Positions 37,429-46,319 of a stretch of DNA of 64,000 nt are shown here, piece after piece. Each line of letters opens with the position of its first letter. Within the stretch, counting starts at the first letter, position 1. Under the pieces are notes generated by a model. That model saw nothing but the letters and a program-made list of their open reading frames with translations. It was not told where the DNA came from and made no database searches. The position numbers and the translations under genes were made by a program. The stretch is from Kofleriaceae bacterium (GTDB taxonomy: Bacteria; Myxococcota_A; Polyangia; Haliangiales; Haliangiaceae): positions 62,001-126,000 of the forward strand of contig JANTGM010000002.1 in the NCBI GenBank assembly GCA_024762925.1, in the 5' to 3' direction.

Positions 37429-38505
37429 ATGGCATCCATCTTTGACTCCATGAGCTTCGCACACGGTCCAGCAATGAAGAACCGCTTCATGTTGGCCCCG
37501 CTCACCAACTGTCAGAGCCATGAGGACGGCACACTATCGGACGATGAATTCAACTGGCTCGTCAAACGTGCGAAAGGGGGCTTTGGGCTCACCATGACCT
37601 GTGCCGCTCACGTGCAAGCCGTTGGAAAAGGCTTTGCGGGGCAACTGGGGATTTTCTCGGATGCGCACGAGGAAGGACTCTCGCGATTGGCGACCGCAAT
37701 ACGCGCGGAGGGTAGCCTCGCTTTTGTGCAACTGCACCACGCAGGTATGCGCTCCCCATCCAAGCTCATTGGCGGGCAACCTCTTTGCCCATCCGACAAT
37801 GAAAAGACTGGGGCCCGCGCACTAACCACCGAGGAGGTGCATCAGCTGATCGAGGACTTTGTTCTTGCCGCCGAGCGCGCAGATCGCAGCGGGTTTGATG
37901 GTGTGGAAGTGCACGGAGCTCATGGCTATGTCCTAGGACAATTTCTCAGCTCCGAGATAAACCACCGAACCGACGAGTTTGGAGGTTCGCTCGAGAATCG
38001 CGCCCGACTACTATTTACAATAATCGAACAGATTCGCAAGCGTTGCCGACCTAACTTCAATGTTGGCCTGCGTTTGTCCCCAGAGCGCTTTGGCATGAGA
38101 CTGGATGAGTGTTTGGAGGTTGCCAAGCGTGCGATGACCAGTGGAGAGATCGATTTTCTCGACATGTCGCTTTGGGATGTGGCGAAAGAGCCCAACGAAG
38201 AGCAATGGCAAGGACGCAGCTTGCGTTCGTACTTTCTCGAGTTGGAGCGCGGGGATACGCGATTGGGCATCGCGGGGAAAATCTTCTCTGGAGTGCTGGC
38301 ACAAGAGTGCATTGACGAAGGCTTTGACTACATAACGATTGGGCGAGCGGCAATTCTTCATCACAACTTTCCAACGCTCTGCGAAAACGACAAAGCATTT
38401 CAAACAACGAAGCTTCCTGTTACTCGGGAGTATCTCGCCAACGAAGGTCTTGGCGAGGCGTTTATCAACTACATGGCTGGTTGGCCGGGCTTTGTCGCCG
38501 AATAG
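37429..38505 (+). CDS. Old Yellow Enzyme family NADH:flavin oxidoreductase
   Basis: 358 residues preceded by a run of G that can serve as ribosome-binding site. FMN/TIM-barrel features are KNRFMLAPLTNCQS, VQLHHAGMRS, and VEVHGAHGYVLGQFLS, whose His-x2-His pair is the usual substrate-binding pair in bacterial members. EFGGSLENRARLL and ITIGRAAILHHNFP follow. Such enzymes reduce activated C=C bonds. The second barrel half and length agree with the class that lacks the additional 4Fe-4S domain. The 134-base gap before it holds a small GGAC/GTCC hairpin and no gene. Confidence 0.9.
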   Translation: MASIFDSMSFAHGPAMKNRFMLAPLTNCQSHEDGTLSDDEFNWLVKRAKGGFGLTMTCAAHVQAVGKGFAGQLGIFSDAHEEGLSRLATAIRAEGSLAFVQLHHAGMRSPSKLIGGQPLCPSDNEKTGARALTTEEVHQLIEDFVLAAERADRSGFDGVEVHGAHGYVLGQFLSSEINHRTDEFGGSLENRARLLFTIIEQIRKRCRPNFNVGLRLSPERFGMRLDECLEVAKRAMTSGEIDFLDMSLWDVAKEPNEEQWQGRSLRSYFLELERGDTRLGIAGKIFSGVLAQECIDEGFDYITIGRAAILHHNFPTLCENDKAFQTTKLPVTREYLANEGLGEAFINYMAGWPGFVAE

Positions 38506-38577
38506 GATGCGACGCTTGTCATGGTGCCACTTGCGCACTTCGGTTCGAGGATTAAGAGGTCGTGAACGATACGTGGC

Positions 38578-40542
38578 CTAAGACTTTGTCTTAGTGTGCT
38601 CAGAAAGGAAATCAAGGCAGCTTTGGTACCAGAGGGCAACGTTCCGTGGGCGCAGAATCCAGTGGTTCTCGTCCGGGAAGACAAGAAGACGGGAGTCTAC
38701 CTCGCGACGCTGCAAGTCCTCAAAGAGCATGAGCGCCTCAGAAATTGGCACTCGATAGTCCTTCTCGCCGTGGGTGATGAGCGTCGGCGTCTTCCAATTG
38801 TCGACAAACCGATGCGGCGAGTAGCGGTCGTAGCATTCTGGATCGTCGCTTGGGTACAGCCCCATATCGTGAGCCCAGTAGGCGGGCCAGTCCGTGGTTC
38901 CCTGAAAAGCACTAAGTCGATACAGGCTTGCATGGGTGATGATGGCGCAGAAGCGGTCGGTCTGTGTACCGATCCAGTTGCTCATGTAGCCGCCAAATGA
39001 GCCGCCCATGACCGCAACCCTCTCAGAGTCCACATCATCGCGGTCGACGATTGCGTCTGCTACGGCCATCACATCGCGATAGCAGGCATCGCCCCACTCG
39101 TTTCCAACGATCTCATCGATGAAGTCCTGGCCAAAGCCGGTTGAGCCGCGGGGATTTGGGCACACGACGTTGTAGCCCGCGGCAAGAAAGGGAAGGGGGT
39201 TCCAGCGCCAGTGCCAGCCATCAGTCCAGGAGTGCACCGGGCCGCCGTGGATCCAGAGGAGTGTTGGTCGGGGATTGGACGAGCTTCTTGGGGCTAGGAA
39301 AAAGTATTGAATTGGCGTGCCGCCGGCTCCTGCGCACTCAAGAGACTCTTCACACAGCGGTGCGTCGTTTGGCATGCCGCTCAGCTTCGAGCACAGCAGC
39401 GGTGTGGCCTCGGTCTCGAGGGGGATGCGAAATACCTCGGGTGCCCGGGCAAAGGTGGTTCGAATTCCGACGAGGTTGTCTCCTATGGGGCGTACCTGCA
39501 TGTGCGAGCCAGCAGATTGCACGCTTGTGATTCTCCGAATACTGTCCGTGTTTAAGGAAAGTTCGTAGACAGGAACGTGGCCGTACATAGGCGAGGTAAT
39601 CAACAAAGCATTCTCTCCACGGAAGGACTCAAGCGTTGGACTTGCTTGCCAATCTGAGGTTCGCTCTCGGTTCCTACCAGACGCTATGTCATAGGTGACA
39701 ACGGAACGTGCGCCGTGCTTTCCCGGCTCGCGCCTGTGTCGCACCGTCGCAATCGTCTTTCCCGATGGAGAGAACAACACCTCAAGGTGGGATATGCCAT
39801 CTTCGTGGCCAATGTGGCGATGCTCGCCGCTGGCGATGTCGATGATGAGCACGCTCGCGTCCTCCATGCGCTCTGGCCCCCACCGATGACACTCGGAAGC
39901 CAGAGTTTTTCCGTCTGCGCTCACATCCCACGCGAGCCCCATGGCTTGATCGAGTTCTCTTTCGAAGCTCGGAGTTAGGTCCCGACGACCCACAAGTCCC
40001 GTTTGCGAGATCGCGTAGGCGATGAGGTGCGGGCGTGCACCACCAAGCCAACGATCCCAACTGCGGACCGTCATACCTGTGAAGAGGATGCCTGTCGGCC
40101 CATTCTTCGCCCGATCACGGGATGTCGCTCGTTGTTCTTGCAAGTCCGTATCTGGGAGAACGGGCGCAAGCACCACGAGCGTCTCACCATGCACCTTGAA
40201 GTCGATCACACCCAGTGGTTCGTCGGTGAGTTGCTCCGGTGTGCCCGCTTCATCAATGCGCCAAACTTGTCGCACGTCCCTTGCATCGTCCTGTGCGGTT
40301 GGGCGCTTGCTAAGAAAGTACAAGCCGCCCGCTTCATCGTAGTTCGCGCTAGAGACACCTAGTTCATCAGCAACGAGTTCTTCTTGCTCTCGATCACCAT
40401 CCAATGGCACCGACCAGAGCTCGGAGATGCGCTCTGCTTTGTCCGCGTCAAGCCGAGAAACCGTAACAGCAATGCTCTTCCCGCTTGGGTGTGGCGCAAT
40501 GTTTGTAACGTGGTTAAGTTCTAAGAATTTGTCTATCTGCAA
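38578..40542 (-). CDS. S9 family prolyl oligopeptidase-like serine peptidase
   Basis: 654 residues. The start was set at TTG 40542, because a strong GGAGG lies five bases upstream; a TTG at 40563 is less well placed. Residues 1-400 form a beta-propeller (repeats such as LWSVPLDGD and VWRIDEAG), followed by an alpha/beta-hydrolase. The nucleophile is in GGSFGGY (about residue 512), the aspartate in THGEKDYRVP, and the histidine in PDENHWI. The oxyanion region LLWIHGGPVHSW is also present. It resembles acylaminoacyl-peptidases. No signal peptide is seen, so it is cytosolic. It follows the heparinase-like gene by 24 bases. Confidence 0.9.
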   Translation of the reverse strand: MQIDKFLELNHVTNIAPHPSGKSIAVTVSRLDADKAERISELWSVPLDGDREQEELVADELGVSSANYDEAGGLYFLSKRPTAQDDARDVRQVWRIDEAGTPEQLTDEPLGVIDFKVHGETLVVLAPVLPDTDLQEQRATSRDRAKNGPTGILFTGMTVRSWDRWLGGARPHLIAYAISQTGLVGRRDLTPSFERELDQAMGLAWDVSADGKTLASECHRWGPERMEDASVLIIDIASGEHRHIGHEDGISHLEVLFSPSGKTIATVRHRREPGKHGARSVVTYDIASGRNRERTSDWQASPTLESFRGENALLITSPMYGHVPVYELSLNTDSIRRITSVQSAGSHMQVRPIGDNLVGIRTTFARAPEVFRIPLETEATPLLCSKLSGMPNDAPLCEESLECAGAGGTPIQYFFLAPRSSSNPRPTLLWIHGGPVHSWTDGWHWRWNPLPFLAAGYNVVCPNPRGSTGFGQDFIDEIVGNEWGDACYRDVMAVADAIVDRDDVDSERVAVMGGSFGGYMSNWIGTQTDRFCAIITHASLYRLSAFQGTTDWPAYWAHDMGLYPSDDPECYDRYSPHRFVDNWKTPTLITHGEKDYRVPISEALMLFEDLQRREVDSRLLVFPDENHWILRPRNVALWYQSCLDFLSEHTKTKS

Positions 40543-40566
40543 AGTGGCCTCCGTTGGAGACAAAGC

Positions 40567-43284
40567 CTACTCGTCTTCGATGGTTGCCACCAGGAGCCCG
40601 GCCTCGTCTGTCATCGCCGAGCCGCCGCGTACAAGGGTCACAAGGACTCCGTCGCCTCCCGGCTTGGTCTGCAGGGCATATGCGGTGTTGGGGCGGAGCC
40701 CGGTCCAGAATACCCGTAGGGGCACAGTGGAGTCGATTCGAAGCGCAACCTCAGCTGACGACGGAAACTCGGCACCGTTCTTTGGGAATATGACAACGTC
40801 GCGTCCGGATAGGGCTCCAATTGCTTCGTTTGATTCGATCGGCACGACTGCCTGCTCATCCTTGGAATCAGAAGCGCGTAGGACGGAGAGGTAGCGCATG
40901 GTTGATGACAACTTGTCGGGTGGCGTGAGAAGACGCCCTGTGTAGCGCTGGCCTGGGTACTGCGAGTGCACGCCCTGCGGTGCCTGATACTGAAGCACTT
41001 GGTTGGCTGGGAAGACAAGCTTCACATCAACGTTGGCACCCGAAGCGAATGTCGCCCGCGCGCCGCTTATGGTTGGGACAGCGTTTATGTGAAGCTGCCA
41101 GCCAATGCTCGCATTATTGCCCTGCTTTGCTCTGACGATTCGATCGTATGTGAAGACTCGGTCGTCAGAGTTCTTCGCAGTTCTCTTGAGCCACACAATC
41201 TGCCGTTCGACATTCTGGTAAGAGAAGCTGTGGTAGCGCCCCGAGGAATATGCTCCTGTTAAGTCTGCGGCGACATGGGAATACTGCCGTGTGCTGCTGT
41301 TGCGCAGAACCGATGCTGGGTTGGCTGGCTCCAGGCGAAACTGTCCAACACGGTGGCGGTCATCACCAAACGCGATCTCTAGCGCTGGTACATTGTGTCC
41401 CTCTGCTTGGGACGATGGGCCGTCGTAGCCAAGGTCCTCATTGGTGAGCCACACGCCATCTCGATAGAGTTGAAAGGAACCCGCATCCTCGTGGGTGTGG
41501 TCGGCGCCACTCCAGCCAGCTTTGAAGGTGAAGAAGGAGGCATCATCGTTCCAGCTTGTGCGATCGAAGAGCAGGCCCATGCTCTTGTCGAAGAAGGAGG
41601 TGGGCATCCCTTGTCGATCTTCGAGCGGCTCGATGCCATCGTGAGCAAAGAGCAGCATTGCCCAGGTGCCTCCAAAGTCTTGAACGGGGAATAGGTTGTC
41701 AAGGTGCCATCGCGCATGACTTGCTCGTGTTGCGTTTCCCGCGCGCTCAAGAAGGCCCATGTGCATCGCTATGAGCCCACCATTGTAGGCGAGAATCGGA
41801 TGGCTATTGGGCTCCACTCCGAAGTTGTCGTAGCTATCCAGATCTCCGAAAGTTGCAAACCCTCTGCGTCTTGGTGTTAGCGATTGAATCTGCATCGCTT
41901 GCAGGTTGTGCCAAACCCACGGAGCGTACGCATCCACTTGGCCACCTACGTTTCCCAGCGCGATGAGCGTCTTGAGCCAATAGGTCGACGTTCCAAAGGC
42001 ATAGCCGATTCCGTCGGGAAGGTTGCCACCAGATTGGGCAAAGAAGCCTTGGTTGCGACGGGCTTTGACGAGTTGCACGCCGTAGAACGCGCGCTTGCCC
42101 CGCTCGAGGAGCGTGCATGCGCGCTTTGACAACGCTGGGCTAACTCCTTCAGCGTTGCATCCAACCAGGCCGTCCACAATCCAGGTCCGTGCGATGCTTG
42201 CAAACTCGTCTGTATCAACTAGACGTTCAATGCTGGCTGCTTCATCATCAGGAAGAAACGCTGAGACAACGCCATCGCGCTGCTGTTGTGAAAGCTCATT
42301 CCACATGAGGTCCGCACACAGCCCAAGGTTTGCATCTGCCCATCGGAGTTGATTGTTCTCCAGCGTATTCGCGTGCCAATACGTGCGCATCGCTTCGATG
42401 AGGGAGAGAGCAGCGGCCTTGTACTTTGTCGAGCCTGTTCCGTGGTACAGCAGCGCTGCAGAGAGGCACTCGCCAAAATCGTGCTCTGAACCTTCCCGAG
42501 CCGCATCTAACACGGAGTCGCCCATCACGTTTGCCCAGGTTTTCCAGCTACGATCACCGGAGTTATGACGCTCTTTGAGGCGCTGGAGCTGCGATGGTGT
42601 GGCAAGAACCCTGGGGCTTTTCTTAGGTATTGTTAGGCCTGGCGCCTCTGCGGTGACGATTGTTGCGATGTTGCTCACCGGGTCCGTTGGTTTGTCGTAG
42701 TCATTGAGCGGCGCAACAGCTACGTAATACTTTGTCTTAGGAATCATGTTTGTGAGGATCTGCGGCTGCACAATGGGTTGGCCTTTGTGCGCATAGACGC
42801 GAACAACCTTGGTGTTTGCTGTGTGTAGTTCTCGGATCGCCTTGCCCGACTTCAATTCGTCGGGGTCTTGACTCCAGGCAATCACGTAATCCTGCCCGTA
42901 CTGCGTGGTCTTCGGCGACGTGAAACCGAACCAGCCGCCATACGGCGTTACGTGTTGGGCTCGCAAGTCTACGATTGCGCCTGTGCGAGGGGTTGCAAAG
43001 TCGGCATCGCAGTAGTCGCCAACACCATCTGCGTCCGCGTCTCCTTGCGCCACGTCGTAGATGTTGGGGCAGAGATCCGTCACACTTGGGACTCCGTCAC
43101 CATCTGGATCGGGATGCCAATTGGTATCAGCCGTTGTGGCCGTAGAAGGACAGTCTCCCCGGTCAACACAATTCGACGTCTTGGGGCTCAGCGTTTTGCT
43201 TGGCGACCCGGTGCCACACTGCACAAAGAGGGTGACTAACAGTAGTGGAGTGAAATCGCGGTCCATCAGCATCGTTTCGAGCAT
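40567..43284 (-). CDS. Heparinase II/III-like lipoprotein with TSP3 calcium repeats
   Basis: About 905 residues; the exact start is uncertain (ATG 43284, 43269 or 43263). The N-terminus (DFTPLLLVTLFVQC) is a likely type II signal. Then come Asp-rich thrombospondin type 3 repeats (DPDGDGVPSVTDLCP, DADADGVGDYCD), an Fn3-like beta domain (about 110-220), and an alpha-toroid region starting SPRVLATPSQLQRLKERH. The C-terminal beta-sandwich holds FTFKAGWSGADHTHEDAG, matching heparinase II/III-type lyases with its His residues. It may bind and cleave an acidic polysaccharide at the cell surface; the substrate is unknown. Confidence 0.75.
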   Translation of the reverse strand: MLETMLMDRDFTPLLLVTLFVQCGTGSPSKTLSPKTSNCVDRGDCPSTATTADTNWHPDPDGDGVPSVTDLCPNIYDVAQGDADADGVGDYCDADFATPRTGAIVDLRAQHVTPYGGWFGFTSPKTTQYGQDYVIAWSQDPDELKSGKAIRELHTANTKVVRVYAHKGQPIVQPQILTNMIPKTKYYVAVAPLNDYDKPTDPVSNIATIVTAEAPGLTIPKKSPRVLATPSQLQRLKERHNSGDRSWKTWANVMGDSVLDAAREGSEHDFGECLSAALLYHGTGSTKYKAAALSLIEAMRTYWHANTLENNQLRWADANLGLCADLMWNELSQQQRDGVVSAFLPDDEAASIERLVDTDEFASIARTWIVDGLVGCNAEGVSPALSKRACTLLERGKRAFYGVQLVKARRNQGFFAQSGGNLPDGIGYAFGTSTYWLKTLIALGNVGGQVDAYAPWVWHNLQAMQIQSLTPRRRGFATFGDLDSYDNFGVEPNSHPILAYNGGLIAMHMGLLERAGNATRASHARWHLDNLFPVQDFGGTWAMLLFAHDGIEPLEDRQGMPTSFFDKSMGLLFDRTSWNDDASFFTFKAGWSGADHTHEDAGSFQLYRDGVWLTNEDLGYDGPSSQAEGHNVPALEIAFGDDRHRVGQFRLEPANPASVLRNSSTRQYSHVAADLTGAYSSGRYHSFSYQNVERQIVWLKRTAKNSDDRVFTYDRIVRAKQGNNASIGWQLHINAVPTISGARATFASGANVDVKLVFPANQVLQYQAPQGVHSQYPGQRYTGRLLTPPDKLSSTMRYLSVLRASDSKDEQAVVPIESNEAIGALSGRDVVIFPKNGAEFPSSAEVALRIDSTVPLRVFWTGLRPNTAYALQTKPGGDGVLVTLVRGGSAMTDEAGLLVATIEDE

Positions 43285-43348
43285 CGCAGATTCTTTGGTA
43301 TGCTGCTGTCCACGCAGCGAGGAACGCTCACCGAGTAAGAATATTCCC

Positions 43349-44392
43349 ATGATCCGCATCACGATTCTTTTACGTTCCGCCCTTGTGCTTGTTCTGGCAG
43401 CCTGCGGTGGCGGCAAGAGCAACACAGTACGCATCGACTCTGGAGAGGCGGGGCCCCAAATTGACGCAGCGCTAGGGACCGGTGAAGCGGGCGGGGTTGT
43501 GACCTATATGGTCGGAGGGCGGATTCTACAGATCGCAGCAATTGATGGAGCGACGCCAAATGACATCGGTGAGAAGCTCGATGCCCTCGCAAGTGGTGGC
43601 GGTGATGGCGCCCCTTCTGTCTCCAAGAACGGTGCCTTTATCACCATTTCAACAGAGCGCTTCGATTCAGAGTGCAATGGGTATGCTTGCACTGCACTGC
43701 TAACTGGGGATATTTCTGAGGGAGGTATTGTCTATATTGATGGCCAGCCGCTGCGTTCCGAGGGCAGGGTTGCTGTATCCAATACCGGCGATGTGTTGGC
43801 CTATGCGGACGATGGGCCATCACACCAGGAAGACATTCTGATCACGCGCAAGAGCGGTACCACCTGGAGCGCTCCGACCAACGTTACTAGCGGGTCGCCT
43901 CATGCGTTCAACAACGCCCCCGTTCTTTCAGGAGATGGCAGCAAGGTTCTCTTTGATTGCGGACCTGTGCCCTATGGCCAAGCAGGAACGGGAGTCTGTG
44001 AAGCCAGTACCGATGGAACAGATTTTCGCCAAGTGATCGACCCTGCGAACTCTCCTCTCGGTAACGGCTCAAGCGAGAACCAAGCCCGTCATGCGGACTA
44101 CACGCCCGATGGCGGTATTGTCTTTGAGGCCGACTGGGCTAGCGAGCAGCTCTGGTGGCAGGCGCCAGGCTCGACCTCGGCTTTACGAATTATTCCGAGC
44201 CAATCCAATGACAACAGTCCTTGCGCGTTGCCGGGTGGCTACATTGCTTCCCTGTGGCTTGGCCGAGCAGCCGGCAATGGTGAGCACGAATTGAAGGTCA
44301 CCGCCCCCGACGGGTCCGAGTTTGCCGTGATCACTCCAAACGTGGATGTCGCAGACATCGGAATGAGTTGTCACGCCGCATACACCCCTTAG
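43349..44392 (+). CDS. Beta-propeller (TolB/WD40-like) lipoprotein
   Basis: 347 residues from ATG 43349, preceded by 64 bases divergent from the heparinase-like gene. Type II signal peptide MIRITILLRSALVLVLAAC is followed by a Gly/Ser linker. Repeated blades are recognisable as PSVSKNGAFITIST, AVSNTGDVLAYADDG, PVLSGDGSKVLFDCG and DYTPDGGIVFEADW, each with the SxDGxxL-type turn of TolB/PD40 repeats. Cysteine pairs (C-x3-C) in two blades may form disulfides. It is likely a surface or periplasmic propeller; the ligand is unknown. Confidence 0.75.
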   Translation: MIRITILLRSALVLVLAACGGGKSNTVRIDSGEAGPQIDAALGTGEAGGVVTYMVGGRILQIAAIDGATPNDIGEKLDALASGGGDGAPSVSKNGAFITISTERFDSECNGYACTALLTGDISEGGIVYIDGQPLRSEGRVAVSNTGDVLAYADDGPSHQEDILITRKSGTTWSAPTNVTSGSPHAFNNAPVLSGDGSKVLFDCGPVPYGQAGTGVCEASTDGTDFRQVIDPANSPLGNGSSENQARHADYTPDGGIVFEADWASEQLWWQAPGSTSALRIIPSQSNDNSPCALPGGYIASLWLGRAAGNGEHELKVTAPDGSEFAVITPNVDVADIGMSCHAAYTP

Positions 44393-44414
44393 CGAACCCA
44401 ATGGCGCATTTGGC

Positions 44415-45293
44415 TTAGGCTCTGTGCCAGAGCCACTGCGGATCGTCTTCAGTGATTTCGCCGCTCTGTATCTTAGCGCGAAGCGCTTTCTCACGTTGCC
44501 CACACTGCGCAATGGACTCGTGAATCTTATCGGCACATCTTTTATACAAAGCAGCGCGGGGCTTGGCGTGGGTAAACTCGTCATAGTCAACGGGGTCGCC
44601 GTAAACCACAATGATGGAATGCTCGCGCTTTGCGTTTGGAAGAAAACTCGTGCGCACTGAGTCCACAAAGTCGTTGCTCAGGCCGTTCACAAAAATTGGC
44701 ACCACAAGCGGCTTCGCGCGCAAGACAATTTGCCCAATACCCGGCTGCGCTGGCAGAAGCTTGTACGGGTCACCCTTGTTGCGTCTGCCTTCGGGATGGA
44801 GTCCAACCATGCTGTTGGGATGATCGAGAACTTCGCAGACATGGTCGATCGCATGCTCATTTAGCGCCCTTCGATCTCGGTCGCGGTAGATTGGCGGATA
44901 CATGACGCCGCCACCGATGGCGAAGTTGACCGCGATCCCCATTGGTCGGTCATAGAAAAAGTCTGAGCGCACGGGAAAGCACAAATTGCGCGGCCACTTA
45001 GCTCCCGCGCTGTAAAGCGAAAAGAGATAGAGGTACGAGTCAAAGAACGAGCGGTGATTGCAGGCAAAGAGCACCCCCCGGTCGCTTGGGGGGGGCACCA
45101 ACCAATCAACATTGTCGGCATAGGTCCGGCGCGACATGGAAGGCTTCATCCAGCTGTAGGCCAGTCGACGCAGAAACGGGTACTGAACCGCCTTGCTCAC
45201 CATCGGACCGTTGACAAACCGCCCCGCGGCATGCGCGATTCGCTCAACACCTCGCAACTGCGAGTCAAAATCCGATGCCATGAGCGCTTCCAT
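44415..45293 (-). CDS. 1-acyl-sn-glycerol-3-phosphate acyltransferase family (PlsC-like)
   Basis: 292 residues from ATG 45293 (or 45281). The acyltransferase motif I is NHRSFFDS (about 77-84; H and D of HX4D) and motif III is HPEGRRN near residue 160, which together place it in the PlsC family. It transfers an acyl chain to lysophosphatidate or a related lipid at the membrane. A region between them, FPVRSDFFYDRPMGIAVNFAIGGG, is the expected acyl pocket. The start is divergent by only 33 bases from the HEAT-repeat lipoprotein gene, so their promoters must overlap. Confidence 0.85.
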   Translation of the reverse strand: MEALMASDFDSQLRGVERIAHAAGRFVNGPMVSKAVQYPFLRRLAYSWMKPSMSRRTYADNVDWLVPPPSDRGVLFACNHRSFFDSYLYLFSLYSAGAKWPRNLCFPVRSDFFYDRPMGIAVNFAIGGGVMYPPIYRDRDRRALNEHAIDHVCEVLDHPNSMVGLHPEGRRNKGDPYKLLPAQPGIGQIVLRAKPLVVPIFVNGLSNDFVDSVRTSFLPNAKREHSIIVVYGDPVDYDEFTHAKPRAALYKRCADKIHESIAQCGQREKALRAKIQSGEITEDDPQWLWHRA

Positions 45294-45326
45294 AGCACAG
45301 CGCGAGTGAGCTAGCTTGGCCTGGTC

Positions 45327-45671
45327 GTGCGGCTCTTTCTTCTCACGCTCTTTCTCAGTGCCTGTACTCCAACTGCATGCAGTGAGGAGGAGCAGCACAT
45401 CAACCGTGAGGTTGAAATCCTTATCGGTGAACCAGGTCCAGCAACCAAGGAGGCCGAGCGCCGCCTCTTGGAACGCGGGGGAAGCTCGATTGCGATTCTC
45501 GAGACGGGCCTCTACCAAGCGGATGCCATGGGGCGGGTGCGGATCGTCAAGACCCTTACGAAGCTCGGCTCAAAGGAGGTTCTGCCCGTGATTCGGCACA
45601 TCGCAGAGCGGGATGACGACCCCTTGGTTCGCGAGACAGCCCAGCTAGCGCTGGACAAACTCTCTCGCTAG
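45327..45671 (+). CDS. Small HEAT-repeat lipoprotein
   Basis: 114 residues from GTG 45327. Lipobox is LSAC, about residue 13. The mature part is helical, and the pattern VRIVKTLTKLGSKEVLPVIRHIAERDDDPLVRETAQLALDKL resembles one or two HEAT repeats with the PLVRETAQLAL turn. Such short lipoproteins often act as adaptors. It lies 150 bases before the nuo promoter and may not belong to that operon. The start is in the short divergent space with the acyltransferase. Confidence 0.6.
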   Translation: MRLFLLTLFLSACTPTACSEEEQHINREVEILIGEPGPATKEAERRLLERGGSSIAILETGLYQADAMGRVRIVKTLTKLGSKEVLPVIRHIAERDDDPLVRETAQLALDKLSR

Positions 45672-45751
45672 CTGTTTGACGATGGTTCATGCCGCGATCT
45701 CGCTTAGGGGTTGTGAAGCTCATGGGCCCTTTCGGATCTGCCCCCCTCGCC

Positions 45752-45781
45752 TTGACACCCAGCTCACAACGCTCGTATTTT
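45752..45781 (+). promoter_or_regulatory. Sigma-70-type promoter for the nuo operon
   Basis: TTGACA (45752-45757) is followed after 18 bases by TATTTT (45776-45781). A start site near 45788 would leave a leader of about 34 bases containing a small GGCGC/GCGCC hairpin (45793-45808) before the nuoE ATG at 45822. This is the best housekeeping promoter I found in the window. Confidence 0.6.
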
Positions 45782-45821
45782 CCGCACGTTCTGGCGCCCC
45801 TTAGCGCCGCGCAAGGCCGCG

Positions 45822-46319
45822 ATGTCACTCAAATTTTCCGATGAAGCAACAAGCAAGCTAGAAGTCCTCTACGGGAGGTACCCAAGCAAGCAACCCGTGA
45901 TTCTGGCAGCGCTGCACTTGGCGCAGAAAGAGTTTGGCGATTTGCGCGATGAGGTCATCGACCTTGTTGGCGAAACGCTCGATCTGTCTTCGGCCCACGT
46001 TTACGGAGTTGCAACGTTCTACACCATGTTCCGTCGAAAGCCGGGGGGCAAAACCAGCGTTCGGGTATGCACCAATGTTGCCTGCATGTTGCGGGGTGGC
46101 TACGACGTGCTCGCCGCTTTCGAGAAAAAGCTCGGTCTGAAAAAGGGCGAGAGCAACGACGACTTCAGCCTCATCGAGGAGGAGTGCATCGCCGCCTGTG
46201 CCAACGCTCCTGCCATCGTTTGTGGCACCAAGTATTTCCTCGATGTAACCCCCGACCAAGTTGACGAAATCGTCACTTTTCTCAAGTCCAATCCACACCC
46301 TGAATCCGAGGTCGCTTAG
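45822..46319 (+). CDS. nuoE: NADH-quinone oxidoreductase subunit E
   Basis: 165 residues, a thioredoxin-fold 24-kDa subunit with a 2Fe-2S cluster. The cysteine pairs are CTNVAC (about residues 84-89) and ECIAAC (about 126-131), in the family spacing. ATFYTMFRRKPGG and the four-helix N-terminus (PVILAALHLAQKEFG) are typical. It forms the NADH dehydrogenase arm of complex I with NuoF and sits at the cytoplasmic face. It is the first gene after the promoter at 45752, and its stop (TAG) shares one base with the GTG of nuoF. Confidence 0.95.
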   Translation: MSLKFSDEATSKLEVLYGRYPSKQPVILAALHLAQKEFGDLRDEVIDLVGETLDLSSAHVYGVATFYTMFRRKPGGKTSVRVCTNVACMLRGGYDVLAAFEKKLGLKKGESNDDFSLIEEECIAACANAPAIVCGTKYFLDVTPDQVDEIVTFLKSNPHPESEVA

